Below are positions 46,080 through 57,319 of a stretch of 64,000 bases of DNA, one piece after another; position 1 is the stretch's first letter; each line of letters opens with the position of its first letter. Both the position numbers and the translations under genes were made by a program. The DNA comes from Metallyticus violacea. Its lineage: Eukaryota > Arthropoda > Insecta > Mantodea > Metallyticidae. The DNA is taken from NCBI GenBank assembly GCA_030762175.1, contig CM060833.1, positions 170,142,501 to 170,206,500 of the forward strand, in the 5' to 3' direction. A model generated the notes under the pieces. The model saw nothing but the letters and a program-made list of their open reading frames with translations, was not told where the DNA came from and ran no database searches.

Positions 46080-46377
46080 ACCGACACGGTGACCAAGGTC
46101 GTTAAGGCACGGTCACGTATGTGGGAGGTCTGGGGTTCGATTCCCTCCAGGATTGTCCTCCCAGACTGATTTTTTTCTCCGCAGGTTTTCCTGAATCCTC
46201 ATAAGTGGCGAGTACCCTAACTTAGACCTGGAACGTTTCCTTCCATCCTTTAAAAATAGAATCCTTTGCTAATTTATAATTTCATCTTTGTATTATCATT
46301 GCCCACTCCCATGGTGCCTCGGTAGTAAAAATGGGCGTTAAACTATATTAAAAAAAAGAAGAAAAAAAAAAAAAAGA
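46080..46377 (+). mobile_element. SINE-A copy
   Basis: It begins ACCGACACGGTGACCAAGGT (A-box region CCAAGGTCGTTAAGGC), then B-box GGGTTCGATTCCCTCC and the body with TTTTCCTGAATCCTCATAAG, AGACCTGGAACG and AATGGGCGTTAAACTA. It ends in an A-rich tail that has gained G interruptions. About 12 bp is lost in the CAAATGCCGGGGAGG block. Confidence 0.92.
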
Positions 46378-47549
46378 AACGCCTACCCTTGCTCACTGCA
46401 GGCAGAATTTCTTAACGTTGTGCATTGGTTATTCTTTACAGAACAGTAACTTCTCAACACAACACTGCTGTTCAGTGAAAGGGATAATTAGTGGAAAACG
46501 CAGCTTATATCTAAGTATATAGTCACAAATTCATTGTCAAAAGGGATATTCCAAAACAGAATCGCTGCAACTAGTAACGTAGATAGTTTGAAAAAAATAC
46601 ATTTTATGGAAAGAAAAAGAATAAAATAACCAGGTTTTGACGTAATTATAAAAAATTTTATTAGACATAATACCAAATCTAAAACAAAAAATGTCATTAT
46701 TATAACAAAATGCGCGTAATTTTTATTAAAATATGCTATATATCGCTTACATTTAATTGATAATTAGAATAAGAGTTGAAAAAAAAAATAGAATATGTTC
46801 TTTAGCAGAGCGCATGGCTAATTGCGGTCAAAACGAAAATCCTTATGGACTTCATTGTAAACAAAGCAAAGAGCTCGATTTAAATCTCTTTATTTCTTAA
46901 GTACATTTCGCAATGTATTCAAGGAGTCGGGACAGCGAGGTTTTTTCGTTTTAATTGCCATATAAGACGTTTCGGACATGTAAAGGTGACATTTAAACCC
47001 GCTGTTCTCCATGCCACTAAAGCTAAAGAATATAAACACAGAATCCAATAGGCACAAGAAGTTAAAAGCGTTTGAAGTAAAATTCTTTAGTGGTAAGTTT
47101 GGCAACTAAGTAGAAGATGACTGGGAAATTTGTTTTTAAAGTCTATTGAAGCAGCAGCAGCAATAGCAAACATGGCAGTATTCTGTTTCTAGATGCATAA
47201 GCTGTTAAGAAAAAAGAATATTGACTTAATATTTGAGAAATGGACCTGTGCATGACAGCATTGTCTACGAACTTTGCCTATGACTTTTTAATCCATTGGA
47301 AGAATATACTCACTCTTCCATAATGGAACTAGTCATCCATGCGTTAGACTCTTTTCCGTATTAAAGCAGCTTTTTGTATTATAAAACCATTCGTTGTAGT
47401 TTATAAAGCGTACGTTTCTTACAGGTTATAGGCATATTCTCAAATTAACTAATTCTTCGGCTATGCATTTGCTATATAAGTACATACCCAGTATTGACTT
47501 GTCTTATGAGCAAGCGAAAGTACTTTGTTCTATCGCTGATTCTTTACAG
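46378..47549. other. Unassigned region upstream of a candidate exon
   Basis: AT-rich and intron-like in composition, ending in the acceptor-like TCTTTACAG at 47541-47549. Confidence 0.4.
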
Positions 47550-47711
47550 TGACTTAAAAATGGTCATAGGAATGAGGCCAGCTTCAGTTCCATCCCGCTC
47601 GTGTTTGAACGTGAGCATCGAGGATATTAGGGCTACGCATGCGCTAGTGCAATGGGACGAAGACGATGCCTCATCTGCGTCCGTCTTGCCTCCTAATATA
47701 TTAATTCTTTC
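47550..47711 (+). CDS. Candidate exon: start of a fibronectin type III-like domain
   Basis: The frame reads MRPASVPSRSCLNVSIEDIR then ATHALVQWDEDDASSASVLP. The pattern P..VP..C.NVS.EDIRAT.ALVQWD is the A-B strand signature of fibronectin type III domains, where a tryptophan (47653-47655) closes strand B. FN3 domains are extracellular adhesion or receptor modules of about 90-100 residues; only the first 30 or so are here, which fits an exon break inside the domain. A splice acceptor-like TCTTTACAG ends at 47549. A GT at 47712 (GTAGTA) could be the donor, just before the in-frame TAG at 47713. The segment is GC-richer than its AT-rich surroundings. No neighbouring exon was found in the window. 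The alternative is a pseudo-exon or coincidence. Confidence 0.38.
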
Positions 47712-47715
47712 GTAG

Positions 47716-49042
47716 TATCACTGTGATACACTGCATTGTTTGTATTTGATTAAATGTTGAATCTGGAATCCGTAAGTGTTGACCCGTTAGTGTCTTTATT
47801 CATGTAATTAATAGAGTCACTCAGAAAGCTCTCAACATCGCCATACGCATATTGCTGAGTCCACCAGTAAACAATTACTACTAATAGATACAACAATTGT
47901 AAAGGTTTATTTTGACTTATAGAAATATTCAGTGTCCATACTGTGAGTTATGCAGAACTCCATCATCTCATGTTCAGATCGTTTAGGTCAGAAGGAAAAA
48001 CGGCGTCTCCAATGTGCTCTTATGAGGAGAAGACGCGGTAAAGCTCAAGTCCATATAAGGCTTCACATAGAAATATCATAAATACTAATGTTAAGGAAAG
48101 CAAAACGATTTGAAGGAAGGTGGCACATAAGTATTTGATAGTCTATAATTGAATATCAAAGAGAATTTATAGTTATTAAAAATATGTATAAGGTGGAAGT
48201 AAGTTCAAGGAAGCAATAGAATACATAACATTTAATAAAACATGTAAAAATCTTTTGTAATTAAACCTTTGGTTAAATGGAAAATAAAGTTGAAAGTTTC
48301 ATCATAATGCTAACGTCCCCAAGGTCTAACCTGCATTAAAATGCGTGATGCACATTCGCAGGTAATATCAACAAACGGAAAACAAAAGACTGACGGGACG
48401 CAGCTTTACTCGTATACAAATGCAAGGACGCGAAATCAAGTATCTCAACCTTTTCGGTGCTTGCGACGTTGCTTGCTCTCAGGCATTTTATCCATGCTAT
48501 AGCTTCAAATTCACAATGTTGTGGTTTTAATTTACATGAAATCCGCTCATTAGATTGAATTACGCAGAAAGTAATAATGGTTTTCTCTTGGATTCTCTGT
48601 CGATCTGGCATTAGAAAGTAATTTGTATGGTCATATTGACAGTGGTAAAGAAAGCCCACAGAAATGCATGTTTGATAGCAGTTTGTATCTTAAATAGCCA
48701 ATTTGCTCATTCTTTTACTTATAATGTGCAAAGAAGCAAGCAAAGCAGAGTGAATATTTTATTTTGTTTTATTTAGATCTGAACTTATAATACCTTTGCG
48801 CATTCATCGCAAAAAAGTATCTGTCTGGTGACCATATTTTTATTCAACTTAACCTCTCATAATCTGCTTTAGAATATTAATGTTCTTATAGAGTTGTTAG
48901 TTGGAACTCCACTGGTCAAGAGCAGTGAATATTGAACGTACAGCAAAGGAAACCACTGTAGAAAAAACGGCGCATTGCAATCAGGTGTACCAAAAAGAGA
49001 AATGTTTCAGACAAATTGGCGAAACACTTTAATAGACCCCCT
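47716..49042. other. Unassigned region
   Basis: AT-rich. A 107-codon minus frame at 48336-48659 is protein-like in parts but has no known motif. Confidence 0.4.
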
Positions 49043-49051
49043 AAAATCACT

Positions 49052-49331
49052 GTCGGTCCTGGTGGTGTAGTGTTTACCATACTTGCCTCCTATATCCAAG
49101 ATCGCGGGTTCGAACCCGGCCAGGACCGATGGATTTTTTCGGGCGTAAAAATCCTAAGTATGGCTTCCTTCGGAAGGGAAGTAAAGCCGTGGGTCCCGTG
49201 TGGTACATTTACGGCACGAAAAAGAACCTCAAGCCTGAAAGAAGAGGCCTCTGAGCAAAATTTGTCGGCCGTTTCACGCCCAGAATTGAATGGGACGCTG
49301 ATGACTAAGATGTTAAAGAGCGTCCATAAAT
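49052..49331 (+). mobile_element. SINE-B, complete copy with 9-bp target duplication
   Basis: It begins GTCGGTCCTGGTGGTGTAGT (A-box) and has GATCGCGGGTTCGAACCCGG (B-box). Then follow TTTCGGGCGTAAAAATCCTA, GGCTTCCTTCGGAAGG, GTGGGTCCCGTGTGGTACA, CGGCACGAAAAAGAACCTCA and GCCGTTTCACGCCC. The tail is AGAGCGTCCATAAATA. AAAATCACT is duplicated at 49043-49051 and 49332-49340. This is the best reference copy of the family, about 280 bp. Confidence 0.96.
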
Positions 49332-49340
49332 AAAATCACT

Positions 49341-49512
49341 ATATATAAGTGTAGTAAAACATCAAGGAAAGGGCACGTTACTGTATGTCTTCAGATTATA
49401 AGGGCAGTTCGGAAAAACTCAATAGCTAGCAAATTCATATTGGAAAAGATACTGCACGTAATATTCTACATGATCATTGGCTAACAGCCCAAACCAGTAA
49501 TGTTAATATAAA
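49341..49512. other. Spacer
   Basis: AT-rich, nothing recognised. Confidence 0.4.
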
Positions 49513-50110
49513 GGCTGTTTTCCACCAACGTACTAGTCGAGTTGCTGTTTTGTTTCTGAATTATAGAAACATCAACACACCACAACAAAACAGAAACTTC
49601 ATTTCAACTACACGAACAGGTTTCTGTCTAGGGGCTGTCAGTTGTTACCACTAGGCGAGGGAAGTTGTAGAACTAACTGTTCAGTGAGGATGATTTGTTT
49701 ATTCTTGCATGTGGGTAGTTTATGCCGCATTCTATGCAAACTATAAAGGAAACTCGATGAGATCACTTATTTTGTCTAGGCGTGAAAATGGCGCATCAAA
49801 TGTTGAATGTACTAATATATATATATATATATTAGATAGCATGGAAAACTGCGATCATCGTTGCATAATTTCTTCAGAATGTCTAGTGGCGACTTCGAAA
49901 ACCTAATCGATCTAGTTGGCAGTAAGATTTGCAAGCAGAACATTACTATTTCTGTTAAAGACCGTTTAGCTCTTTATTTATCTTTAGCTCTGAGATTTAT
50001 TGCTGCTGGAGACATCAAAGTCTAATGTGTTTATTTCGAGTACCTGTTTCTTCTATATCAAGAATTGTGCCTGAAGTATGCAGTGCTTGGTGCAAAAGTC
50101 TATACAGGTA
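49513..50110 (+). mobile_element. PIF/Harbinger transposon relic, N-terminal half of the nuclease ORF
   Basis: From 49861 the frame reads LHNFFRMSSGDFENLIDLVG, then SKICKQNITISVKDRLALYL and SLALRFIAAGDIK. A single-base frameshift at about 50020 leads into SLMCLFRVPVSSISRIVPEV and CSAWCKSLYR. This is the conserved N-terminal region of Harbinger-type (HARBI1-like) nucleases: FRMS...F..L...V, I..K.RLAL.LRFLA.GD, SL...FRVP.STIS.IVPEVC.A. The DDE catalytic part downstream is not visible, so the copy is truncated or deleted. GGCTGTTTTCCACCAACGTA at about 49512-49531 resembles a Harbinger terminal inverted repeat and may mark the 5' end. A (TA)n run at 49814-49834 interrupts the leader. Confidence 0.85.
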
Positions 50111-51044
50111 ATTGAAGGCAAATACATTTCCAAAACTCGTTTTATTTATGAACGACTACAAACACTTATTTTTATAATTCATCTGAAATATTTTATTGCC
50201 TTCAAAAACATTTACAAATAATACAAACGAAAAGTTCCTTTATATTCTACCTGGCAAACAAAAGTGTTTCCTCTTCATTCAAACAGCGTAAACTTTATTC
50301 TGTGCATTACTGCACTGCTATTTATGTAGAAATGCAACATCGAAATTAAATTACACACCTGCAGGGTATTTTGATATGAAAGATTTAGATAGTGATACTG
50401 TGGTTGTAGGTCTTGGAGAAGCGATCCTCGCCACTTAAGTCATTGCTACTTCTAAGAAACTCATTAGAAGAAAAAGAAATTAGGACGAATTCAGCGAACA
50501 TGTACTGTCAGATGAGGGACAAGTACCCTGGCAATTTCAGTATGCATTTAAAAGCTCTATTTTTAAATCACGTATATCTATAGTTTAGAGAATTAAGCAA
50601 TAAGTGTTCATAAACAAATAAAAACTTACCTGTAGTTCTATACCAATTTCTTTTCCTTTACTGACTTTATTTAGTCGTGTAGAAAACTCATTGCATCATA
50701 GCAACCATTTTGCTACAAATGCGTTGTCAGAGCCAAGGTTTTTTCACTTTATTATTATTTCTTTCACGCTGATATTGGGACACTTTTCTTTCGATCTCAT
50801 TACACGTTGTACTAAAAATGACTGCTTTGCTTTGTGAGAGTCTACTTGCCTAATTCGATTTTTGTAATTCGTGTCTTTTGCGTTCCATAAATTTGACTGT
50901 TAGCGGAAAACATGAATTAAATTCGAAACTTCTTCTATAGTCCAATGTTTTCTTTCTTGGGTAATTTCGACTCTGTTACAGTCTGTCCTCACAACAACCT
51001 GTTGTACTATGCAGATAATTTGTACGTAAATGCAAAGGCTATTG

Positions 51045-51045
<1 letters not shown>
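50111..51045. other. Unassigned region
   Basis: May contain the decayed 3' part of the Harbinger element, but I see no DDE motif or matching terminal repeat. Confidence 0.35.
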
Positions 51046-51093
<48 letters not shown>

Positions 51094-51098
51094 TGCGC
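51046..51098. repeat. Compound (GT)n(GCGT)n microsatellite
   Basis: About 29 nt of GT repeats pass directly into five or so GCGT units. Confidence 0.96.
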
Positions 51099-52054
51099 GG
51101 CACGTGTTGGCAGGTGAATTTAAACCAGCCAATTGTAGCCGTTATTTTGAATGTTTAAAGCAAGAAGGCAGATTACGCTGACTTGTATGAGCCCCTTTGG
51201 CGTCGGCAAGCCAACTTTTGTTTAGTTTCAATTGAGTATCTTAAGGAGGCGTTTGCTCCGCTGGGGCACTCAATTAAGCACCCAGTTTTCAGTTCATACG
51301 CCGCGGCACTTATCTGTAAGTTTCACACGCGACAAGAGGCACTTGTTTTTCTGATTTCGAAGCAGACATTCAGTTGTTAAGTTGTACACGCCGCGACACT
51401 AATCATTAGCCTTGCATTCTGCAGGGACGAGTACGCTCAGTTTCAACACACGCAGTACTCAGTTTCACTTCATAAGTTCCACTCGCGGCATTCGACGTAG
51501 ATAAACCTGAACACCAGAGGACGCGAAATATATTAAGAACAATAACCCCCCCCCCCCACATATCGCATCACGATAGTGTTATTAACACTACTGATCTCTC
51601 CCAGCCCTGTTGCGCACGAATCAACAAAATAGCAGAATATCACTCTGAGACATTGTTGTCTTTGAAGCGTCGGCAACAGCCCAGGAGCAATAATTAAGCA
51701 ATTAACGATAAACCGCTCGACCAACGTGACCGCTTCACTGTTTGGTGGAAACAAATTTAACCTTCACCTCAACTCGCAAACGTCACCAATCAATTTTGTA
51801 AATGTTGCGATAGACACACGTTTCTGTTTTGTCTTTATGTTGCAGAGAAGAGAAAATTTAATCTTTTTGAATTAGATGGACGAGTAAGCACGTGGCCAAG
51901 AGATCAGCATCTGATAGCTACTTCATAGAGCTTTGGGAATGCACGAGTTGCAGATGTGCGTTTCATTGAGAACACAGAAAGTATATTAACATATTGAAGT
52001 GCCATCTTAGTAAAAGAGGGCAAAAAACGCGCTAATCTAGTTATTTTTAATTAT
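51099..52054. other. Unassigned region with loosely repeated GCCGCGRCACT-like motifs
   Basis: 51.28-51.50 kb contains three or four approximate occurrences of a CAGTT...ACGCCGCGGCACT-like motif (near 51299, 51390 and 51480), which suggests a diverged local repeat. A C-run of 10 lies near 51546. Confidence 0.3.
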
Positions 52055-52578
52055 TCAGAAAACACTGGCCGGAAATAATAGGGCCACAAGTACATTAGAC
52101 CGCTTGTTACATAGGATTATTCTAAATGAAGTTTCCAGTTTGTGATGATTGCTGTATATATTAACAAATTGTAGATACCACCATGTTTTAAAGGGATTGA
52201 AGTTTTTCCTTAAGCATTTGTTTAACTTTTGTTGCTTACCATAACTACCACGCTTACACAAACAATTGCTTACAATATTGCCACTTTTCGAGCCAAAGAT
52301 TTTGTTTTTACAACAAAATGGCCTCATCCTGGGCTTTTGCGAATGCAGTAGACCATACCCAAAAGCATTGAGATTTAGAACGTTACATGGGTTGAGAAAT
52401 GGACCCCGCTTTGTGAAATGATTTCGTAAGCTATTAAACAAATTTGAGGAAACTGCGAAAAGCCATCGGGTATTACGAAATTAGTGACTGCAGCTCTAGT
52501 CCAGGAAGTTCTGAGAATTCCACGTTTAATGTTTGTAGTGGTGATAAAACTGCAAAACGTTTGGAAATGAGCATTCAA
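52055..52578 (-). mobile_element. Probable pogo/Tigger-like transposase relic (CENP-B type)
   Basis: The minus strand reads KRGILRTSWTRAAVTNFVIP (psq-type HTH start, W.ee....A), ICLIAYEI in the AA..Y.IP position, then FAKAQDEAI and CKNKIFGSKSG in the place of AK...HPFNK....G..W. KQQKLNKCLRKNFNPFKTWW, then YLQFVNIYSN, matches the R.P..LS.AR...FN...V..FYD..E segment between the CENP-B-type HTH and the DDE_1 core. Each match is partial and frames change. The catalytic core is absent. Chance or another protein is possible for individual pieces, but the order is right. Confidence 0.45.
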
Positions 52579-53112
52579 CAGTGTGGCAATTCTGAGAAGT
52601 CTGTATTTGAGCTCAAAGAGTAATAAAAGCGGATTCGCGCCATTTACACGTTTCGAATGTTAGTGGACATTAAGAATAACGTTTAATGGCGAGATAAAAT
52701 CTTGTGGGCACATTTGAAATTAAACGTAATTACTAACAATTGTAATATGACGAACACAATTGTTCTGAAAGAATTACATGATGTCAAGGGTATTGTCTGA
52801 TGAGGTTTTACTCGCATATTACAGGTCCATTTTTTATGAAGAAATGAAAAATGTACCAACGAAAATAGTAACGGTAAACGGGCAGCGATATTTTCGGATG
52901 TTTTAAGGTTTTTAATAACAGTATTACAAACAATCGTAATATCGAAAGCATTATTTTTATACAAGATGGCGCTTACCTCACGTAGAAACACACTGTACCT
53001 AATTAGTACGCATTTTCTAGGTTAGCAGATGGGAATCTGGTTATGGGATTATCTCAAAGATTATTTTTAGTACACATATTACTCGTAAGGAAATGAAACT
53101 ATGCATATAGCA
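52579..53112. other. Unassigned region
   Basis: A 102-codon minus frame (52683-52991) has no recognisable motif; it could be decayed transposon sequence. Confidence 0.35.
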
Positions 53113-53121
53113 TGTCATTGA

Positions 53122-53401
53122 TTTTTTTATTTGTTTGATATAGGGACGTTCTTTAACATCTCAGGTCATCAGCGTCCCGTTCAATTCAGGGCGTGAAACG
53201 GCCGACAAATTTTGCTCAGAGGTCTCTTCTTTCAGGCTTCAGGTTCTTTATCGTGCCGTAAATGTATCATACGGGACCCACGGTTTTACTACTTAGGATT
53301 TTTACGCCCGAAAAAATCCATCGATCCTGGCCGGGATTGAACCCGCGAACTTGGGTTAAGGAGGCAAGTATGGTTACACTATACCACCAGAACCGACAGG
53401 T
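53122..53401 (-). mobile_element. SINE-B, near-complete copy with 9-bp target duplication
   Basis: Minus orientation: CTGTCGGTTCTGGTGGTATA, the B-box region GCGGGTTCAATCCCGGCC, body and tail AGAACGTCCCTATATCAAAC. TGTCATTGA is duplicated at 53113-53121 and 53402-53410. The CTTCCTTCGGAAGG block is deleted. Confidence 0.93.
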
Positions 53402-53410
53402 TGTCATTGA

Positions 53411-53818
53411 AAACATTCCTATAATGCCATTAATATCACAAAAGATTGATAATGCGGTGATCGTCGTATTTAACTTTTACTAGTTTGTTATTTTGTGATA
53501 CTCCTTTTCTTTAGGAATAAAATTTACTTTTTTTAGAATCTAAAAATTTGCTAAAATTCTGCAATTTGAAACTGAAAACTGACTAGAACAACCTTATATA
53601 ACGCAACAAAATTAAAGCAAACACTGCCACAGTCCCTGGATATTAATGAAATTGTGAAGAAGTAGCAAGTTTTAGAAGAAAATATCAGGAAATATCCTCT
53701 CGCAAATAAAACTAATCTTAAACAAGCTTAGGGACGTAATGGAAAAGCATTTCAAGAGAAAGTACAGTAAATTTGGTGAGGTCAATTCAAAGATTGCAGG
53801 AAACCATCAGATTGATCG
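53411..53818. other. Unassigned stretch
   Basis: AT-rich, nothing recognised. Confidence 0.45.
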
Positions 53819-53866
53819 ATTAGTGTTAAACGCCCATTTTTACTACTGAGGCACCACAGGCGGTCA
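53819..53866 (-). mobile_element. SINE-A, 3'-end fragment
   Basis: Only the last 48 bp of the family are present (minus: ACCGCCTGTGGTGCCTCAGT, AGTAAAAATGGGCGTTTAAC). Confidence 0.88.
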
Positions 53867-54704
53867 ACCTCAGGACGAAGTTAAAACCCTCCAAGACTAA
53901 AGAGAGAAATATTTTCTGATTATGTATTGTAAAGTATTTTCTTGGGGGTGAAATAAAACTTGTGTGCTTTGTCTTTAAAGTAAATTATGTTACTAATGTT
54001 AAAAATAAAATGTTGATGCTGCTAATTCTAACATGTATGTGTTTGCTAGTAAACCCAACTGTTTAAACATAAGAACTGTGATTGTACGAACACTTCTGGG
54101 TGTATTGCATATATATAATGATACATATTTATACATTTACGTGGTCAAGATGAAATATTTCCATTTTCTGTATTCCTAACGTCTAAACCTTTATAGTCAA
54201 AACTACAAAACTATAACTATCACACAAATATATTCTGGTAGTTTGTGTGTTAATGCGACATGATGAGAATAAAACCTCAAATATCCGCCTGTCGATTTAC
54301 CGATCCTCGGACTGCCTGACAGTCTTCCTGTCCAATAATACATCCCACCCCCTCTATTTATCCTGAAAACCATGGTAAATTTCGATCTGTGCGCTTGTTC
54401 GAGACTATTACATAGCGTTAAACTTTGAAAGCATGTACAACTTTCCCACTTTGACCATTCACAACAAAATAACCTTGAAGTATGTAAGCTAGTTTTACAC
54501 ATTGTGGAATTTCGCCCCACGCATCTTCAATATTAGTTAAGAGAAATCGCGAAGTTTTGGATACAGAAACGAAAGTGACAATTGTAGAAATACTCGATAA
54601 TGGCGAAATGGTGCTTAACTAAGGTAATTTGGTGTCGGTATAAAAACAGTGCGGGACGTCATAAAGACCCTCGCGCACTTTTTGGAGCATTGTTTTACTA
54701 ATTT
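53867..54704. other. Unassigned stretch
   Basis: A 105-codon minus frame at 54203-54520 has no recognisable motif. Confidence 0.4.
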
Positions 54705-54979
54705 TTTTTAATGGTGTTTAACGCCCGTTTTTACTACTGAGGCACCACAGGCGGTGACATTGATGATGCATGAGATGAATTGATAAATGGGAAAGGATTT
54801 TTTTTTAAGGAAGGAAACATTTCAGGCCTAAGTTTAGAGTACCTCCCCGGCATTTTCCATTTATGAGGACTGAGGAAAACCTGGAAAAACCCTCAGGGAG
54901 GGCGTTCCTGGCGGGATTCGAACCCCAGTCCTCTCGGTCACGAGTCCGCGTCTTAACGACCTCGACCACCCGTGGCGGT
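54705..54979 (-). mobile_element. SINE-A, near-complete copy
   Basis: Minus orientation: ACCGCCACGGGTGGTCGAGG, TCGTTAAGACGCGGACTCGT and B-box GGGTTCGAATCCCGCC. The body follows with a short deletion around CCCTGACTGAGG, and the tail is seen as TTTTTTTAATGGTGTTTAAC. No clear target duplication. Confidence 0.93.
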
Positions 54980-57319
54980 TAGAGTTGGAGTTAGAATGAA
55001 CATTAGAACAAATATTTGCTGGTAGTAAAGTTCAAACGGGCATAAAAATTAGAAAAGAAGACTAATTGTATTTTTTTAATTTTCCTCCATCTTTCATATG
55101 CTTCAGCCTACAGCGTCTAAGTTAAAAGTGACTTTTAGAGACATCATATTAGCATGTCGTCGAAATTTACGTTATGACTTGGCAAACTGTGGTGCTGCTA
55201 CGCCATTCTTTCCGCTCTGCGGCTGTTGAAAGTAAATTTTCCAGCTTAACGCAAACCACATGTTTTGCTTATCGTGAATTTTGTGTCGGAACATCGACAT
55301 CGAGTGTTTCACAGGTTTGCAGCAAAATAAATCCCATTACCCTCCTATACGTGATGGTCCATTTAAACTACGAACGCGCCAAGACTGCAAGCTGTCAGGA
55401 ACAGTCTCTTTGTCCCCCTCCTCCTCGTCATATGGTTGACTTTAATCCTCCTAAGATGCACACGACTGAGGTGCTTTGTACAAAATATGTAATTTTGTGT
55501 AGGGAGGAAAGCATTGAACAGCTTTAGGGGGCAGAATGAAGATGCGGAGCGAGTGGAAAGGGTAGAGTATTAACACATGGCGTTTAGCGGTGAAGTTGTT
55601 TGTGGGACAGCGTGTAGGTGGGGTCCAGTCAAGAGTTGCAGCAACCAGCATACTCCGTCACTACGTCAGTCTGTTGGCAAACCTTGGTGTGCATGTGTAG
55701 TGTGATGTGATGTGTGTGAAATGTGTTCAAAACACGTGTATAGACAGAGACCCCTGCCTGCTTGTAAGTTGTCATTATAGTGTAAGTCAGTATTTAACAA
55801 TCAGAAACATGAGTATAGTCGTTTTCTCAGGTAGTTTGGCGTGTTAGCATGTAGAAATAATGTAATTATCTACTGCATAGAATGATGTTTGTGCGTACTG
55901 TGCATCATAGTTAATTTCTATTCTCTGCTTCTCGCTTGTTTTCTGTTTTTATTGGGAGGGGCGGTGTCCTTTACCTTGATTACTCATCGCATACGCAGCA
56001 TTGCAAAGTTACGTGCTAACTGTGTTTATACTAGTAATGCAAGCCTCGTTTGTTGTGTGATTTGTAGTTTTTCTTTATATTAAATAAACTGTAATCAAAA
56101 TATTGCTTATCAGGTGTTTCTTAACTTTTTGTTTCGTTTGCTATAACTATCAAATTTTCTTCTGCATTTCACTGCTGGCACACCCGGTGAAAGCGGTGAC
56201 CGTGCAACATCCGATGGCACCGCCCTCCGCTATCATCAGTAGAAATCTACTTTTTGTTTCTTCTTCTTATAAAATGACATGATCTGAAACACGCAAGGTA
56301 AGGGGGGGGGGAAATGGCAAACAAGAGATTTTGCGCTTGTTAAAGTACCAAACTCAGGTACATGAAGTGGAGCTTTCCTGCTTCTGCATAAAAAACAATG
56401 TGATACAAGCGAATTATGCAGTCCTGAAGAAATATATGTAGGATCGGTAAAAAGCAAGAGGGTGCACTATTTAATTGCGGTTCATTTATTAGGGGTTGCC
56501 ATTGCTCGCTCAGTTTACATGAAAATGAAATACGTTCTTGGAATAACGAAAAAGTAACTCATTAAATAATTTGAAATAGTACAAGGAGATGCTTGTTTAC
56601 GGGTGAAGCCAAAAATTGACGTCTTCGACATAATCAACCGTGCGTTTGTTGCTCTATGTAAGCTGTTGGGAATCATATCTTACTGTTCTGTCCTTCGTGA
56701 TAAAAAAAATCTCAAGTCAAGATCTGAAACTAGCCCGTAGAATTTGGAAAACAAATACCGGAAGACAGGGTAACTTAAGCCAGTGTGCTGCTACACAATT
56801 TCAATCTGGTAGATGCAACAGTTGTCCATCATTTCATAAACACCGCTGTTGAAATCAACTGTTTTGAAGAGCGTATCCTATATTTCAAGCTTTTATTTTT
56901 GTACCTCAACTAATTTAAGTACTTAAGCTATTTATTCTTATGTATAAATACAATCTCAGTTTAATTTGTTATTTGTGTGATCAATTAAATGGCTATAATA
57001 ATAATTTTGTACTAACCTTAATATTATTTTTGTTTCGCTACTCCTTCACAACATGCCTGAATGCTTGAATTAAGTTACAATTACTTTTATAAGGTAATTC
57101 ATGTAAAATGAAAGAATGCTGTTTGCAAAATAGATTCTCCAAGAAAAGGCTGCTAAGCGGGATGAATAATCTGTTCATGAAATGAACAGGGTTGTGCAAT
57201 GCCCCTCATGTATTTTTCGAATTTATTTACTCGTTTCTGATTTTGCTTTTGCAGTTGAAAACTTTACTCATTGCCTGTTATAAAATTTATGTGCATTTTC
57301 AATTTATTAATTATTTTTA
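54980..57319. other. Unassigned non-coding region
   Basis: A 117-codon plus frame at 55174-55527 and a 73-codon minus frame at 56236-56457 show no known motif. No SINE or transposase match. Confidence 0.4.

Noticed and set aside
49016..49333. 105-codon plus frame
   Set aside because: It is a translation of SINE-B, including its tRNA-like head.
50900..51181. Frames made of HTHTHT or VCVCVC runs
   Set aside because: They are translations of the GT/GCGT microsatellite.
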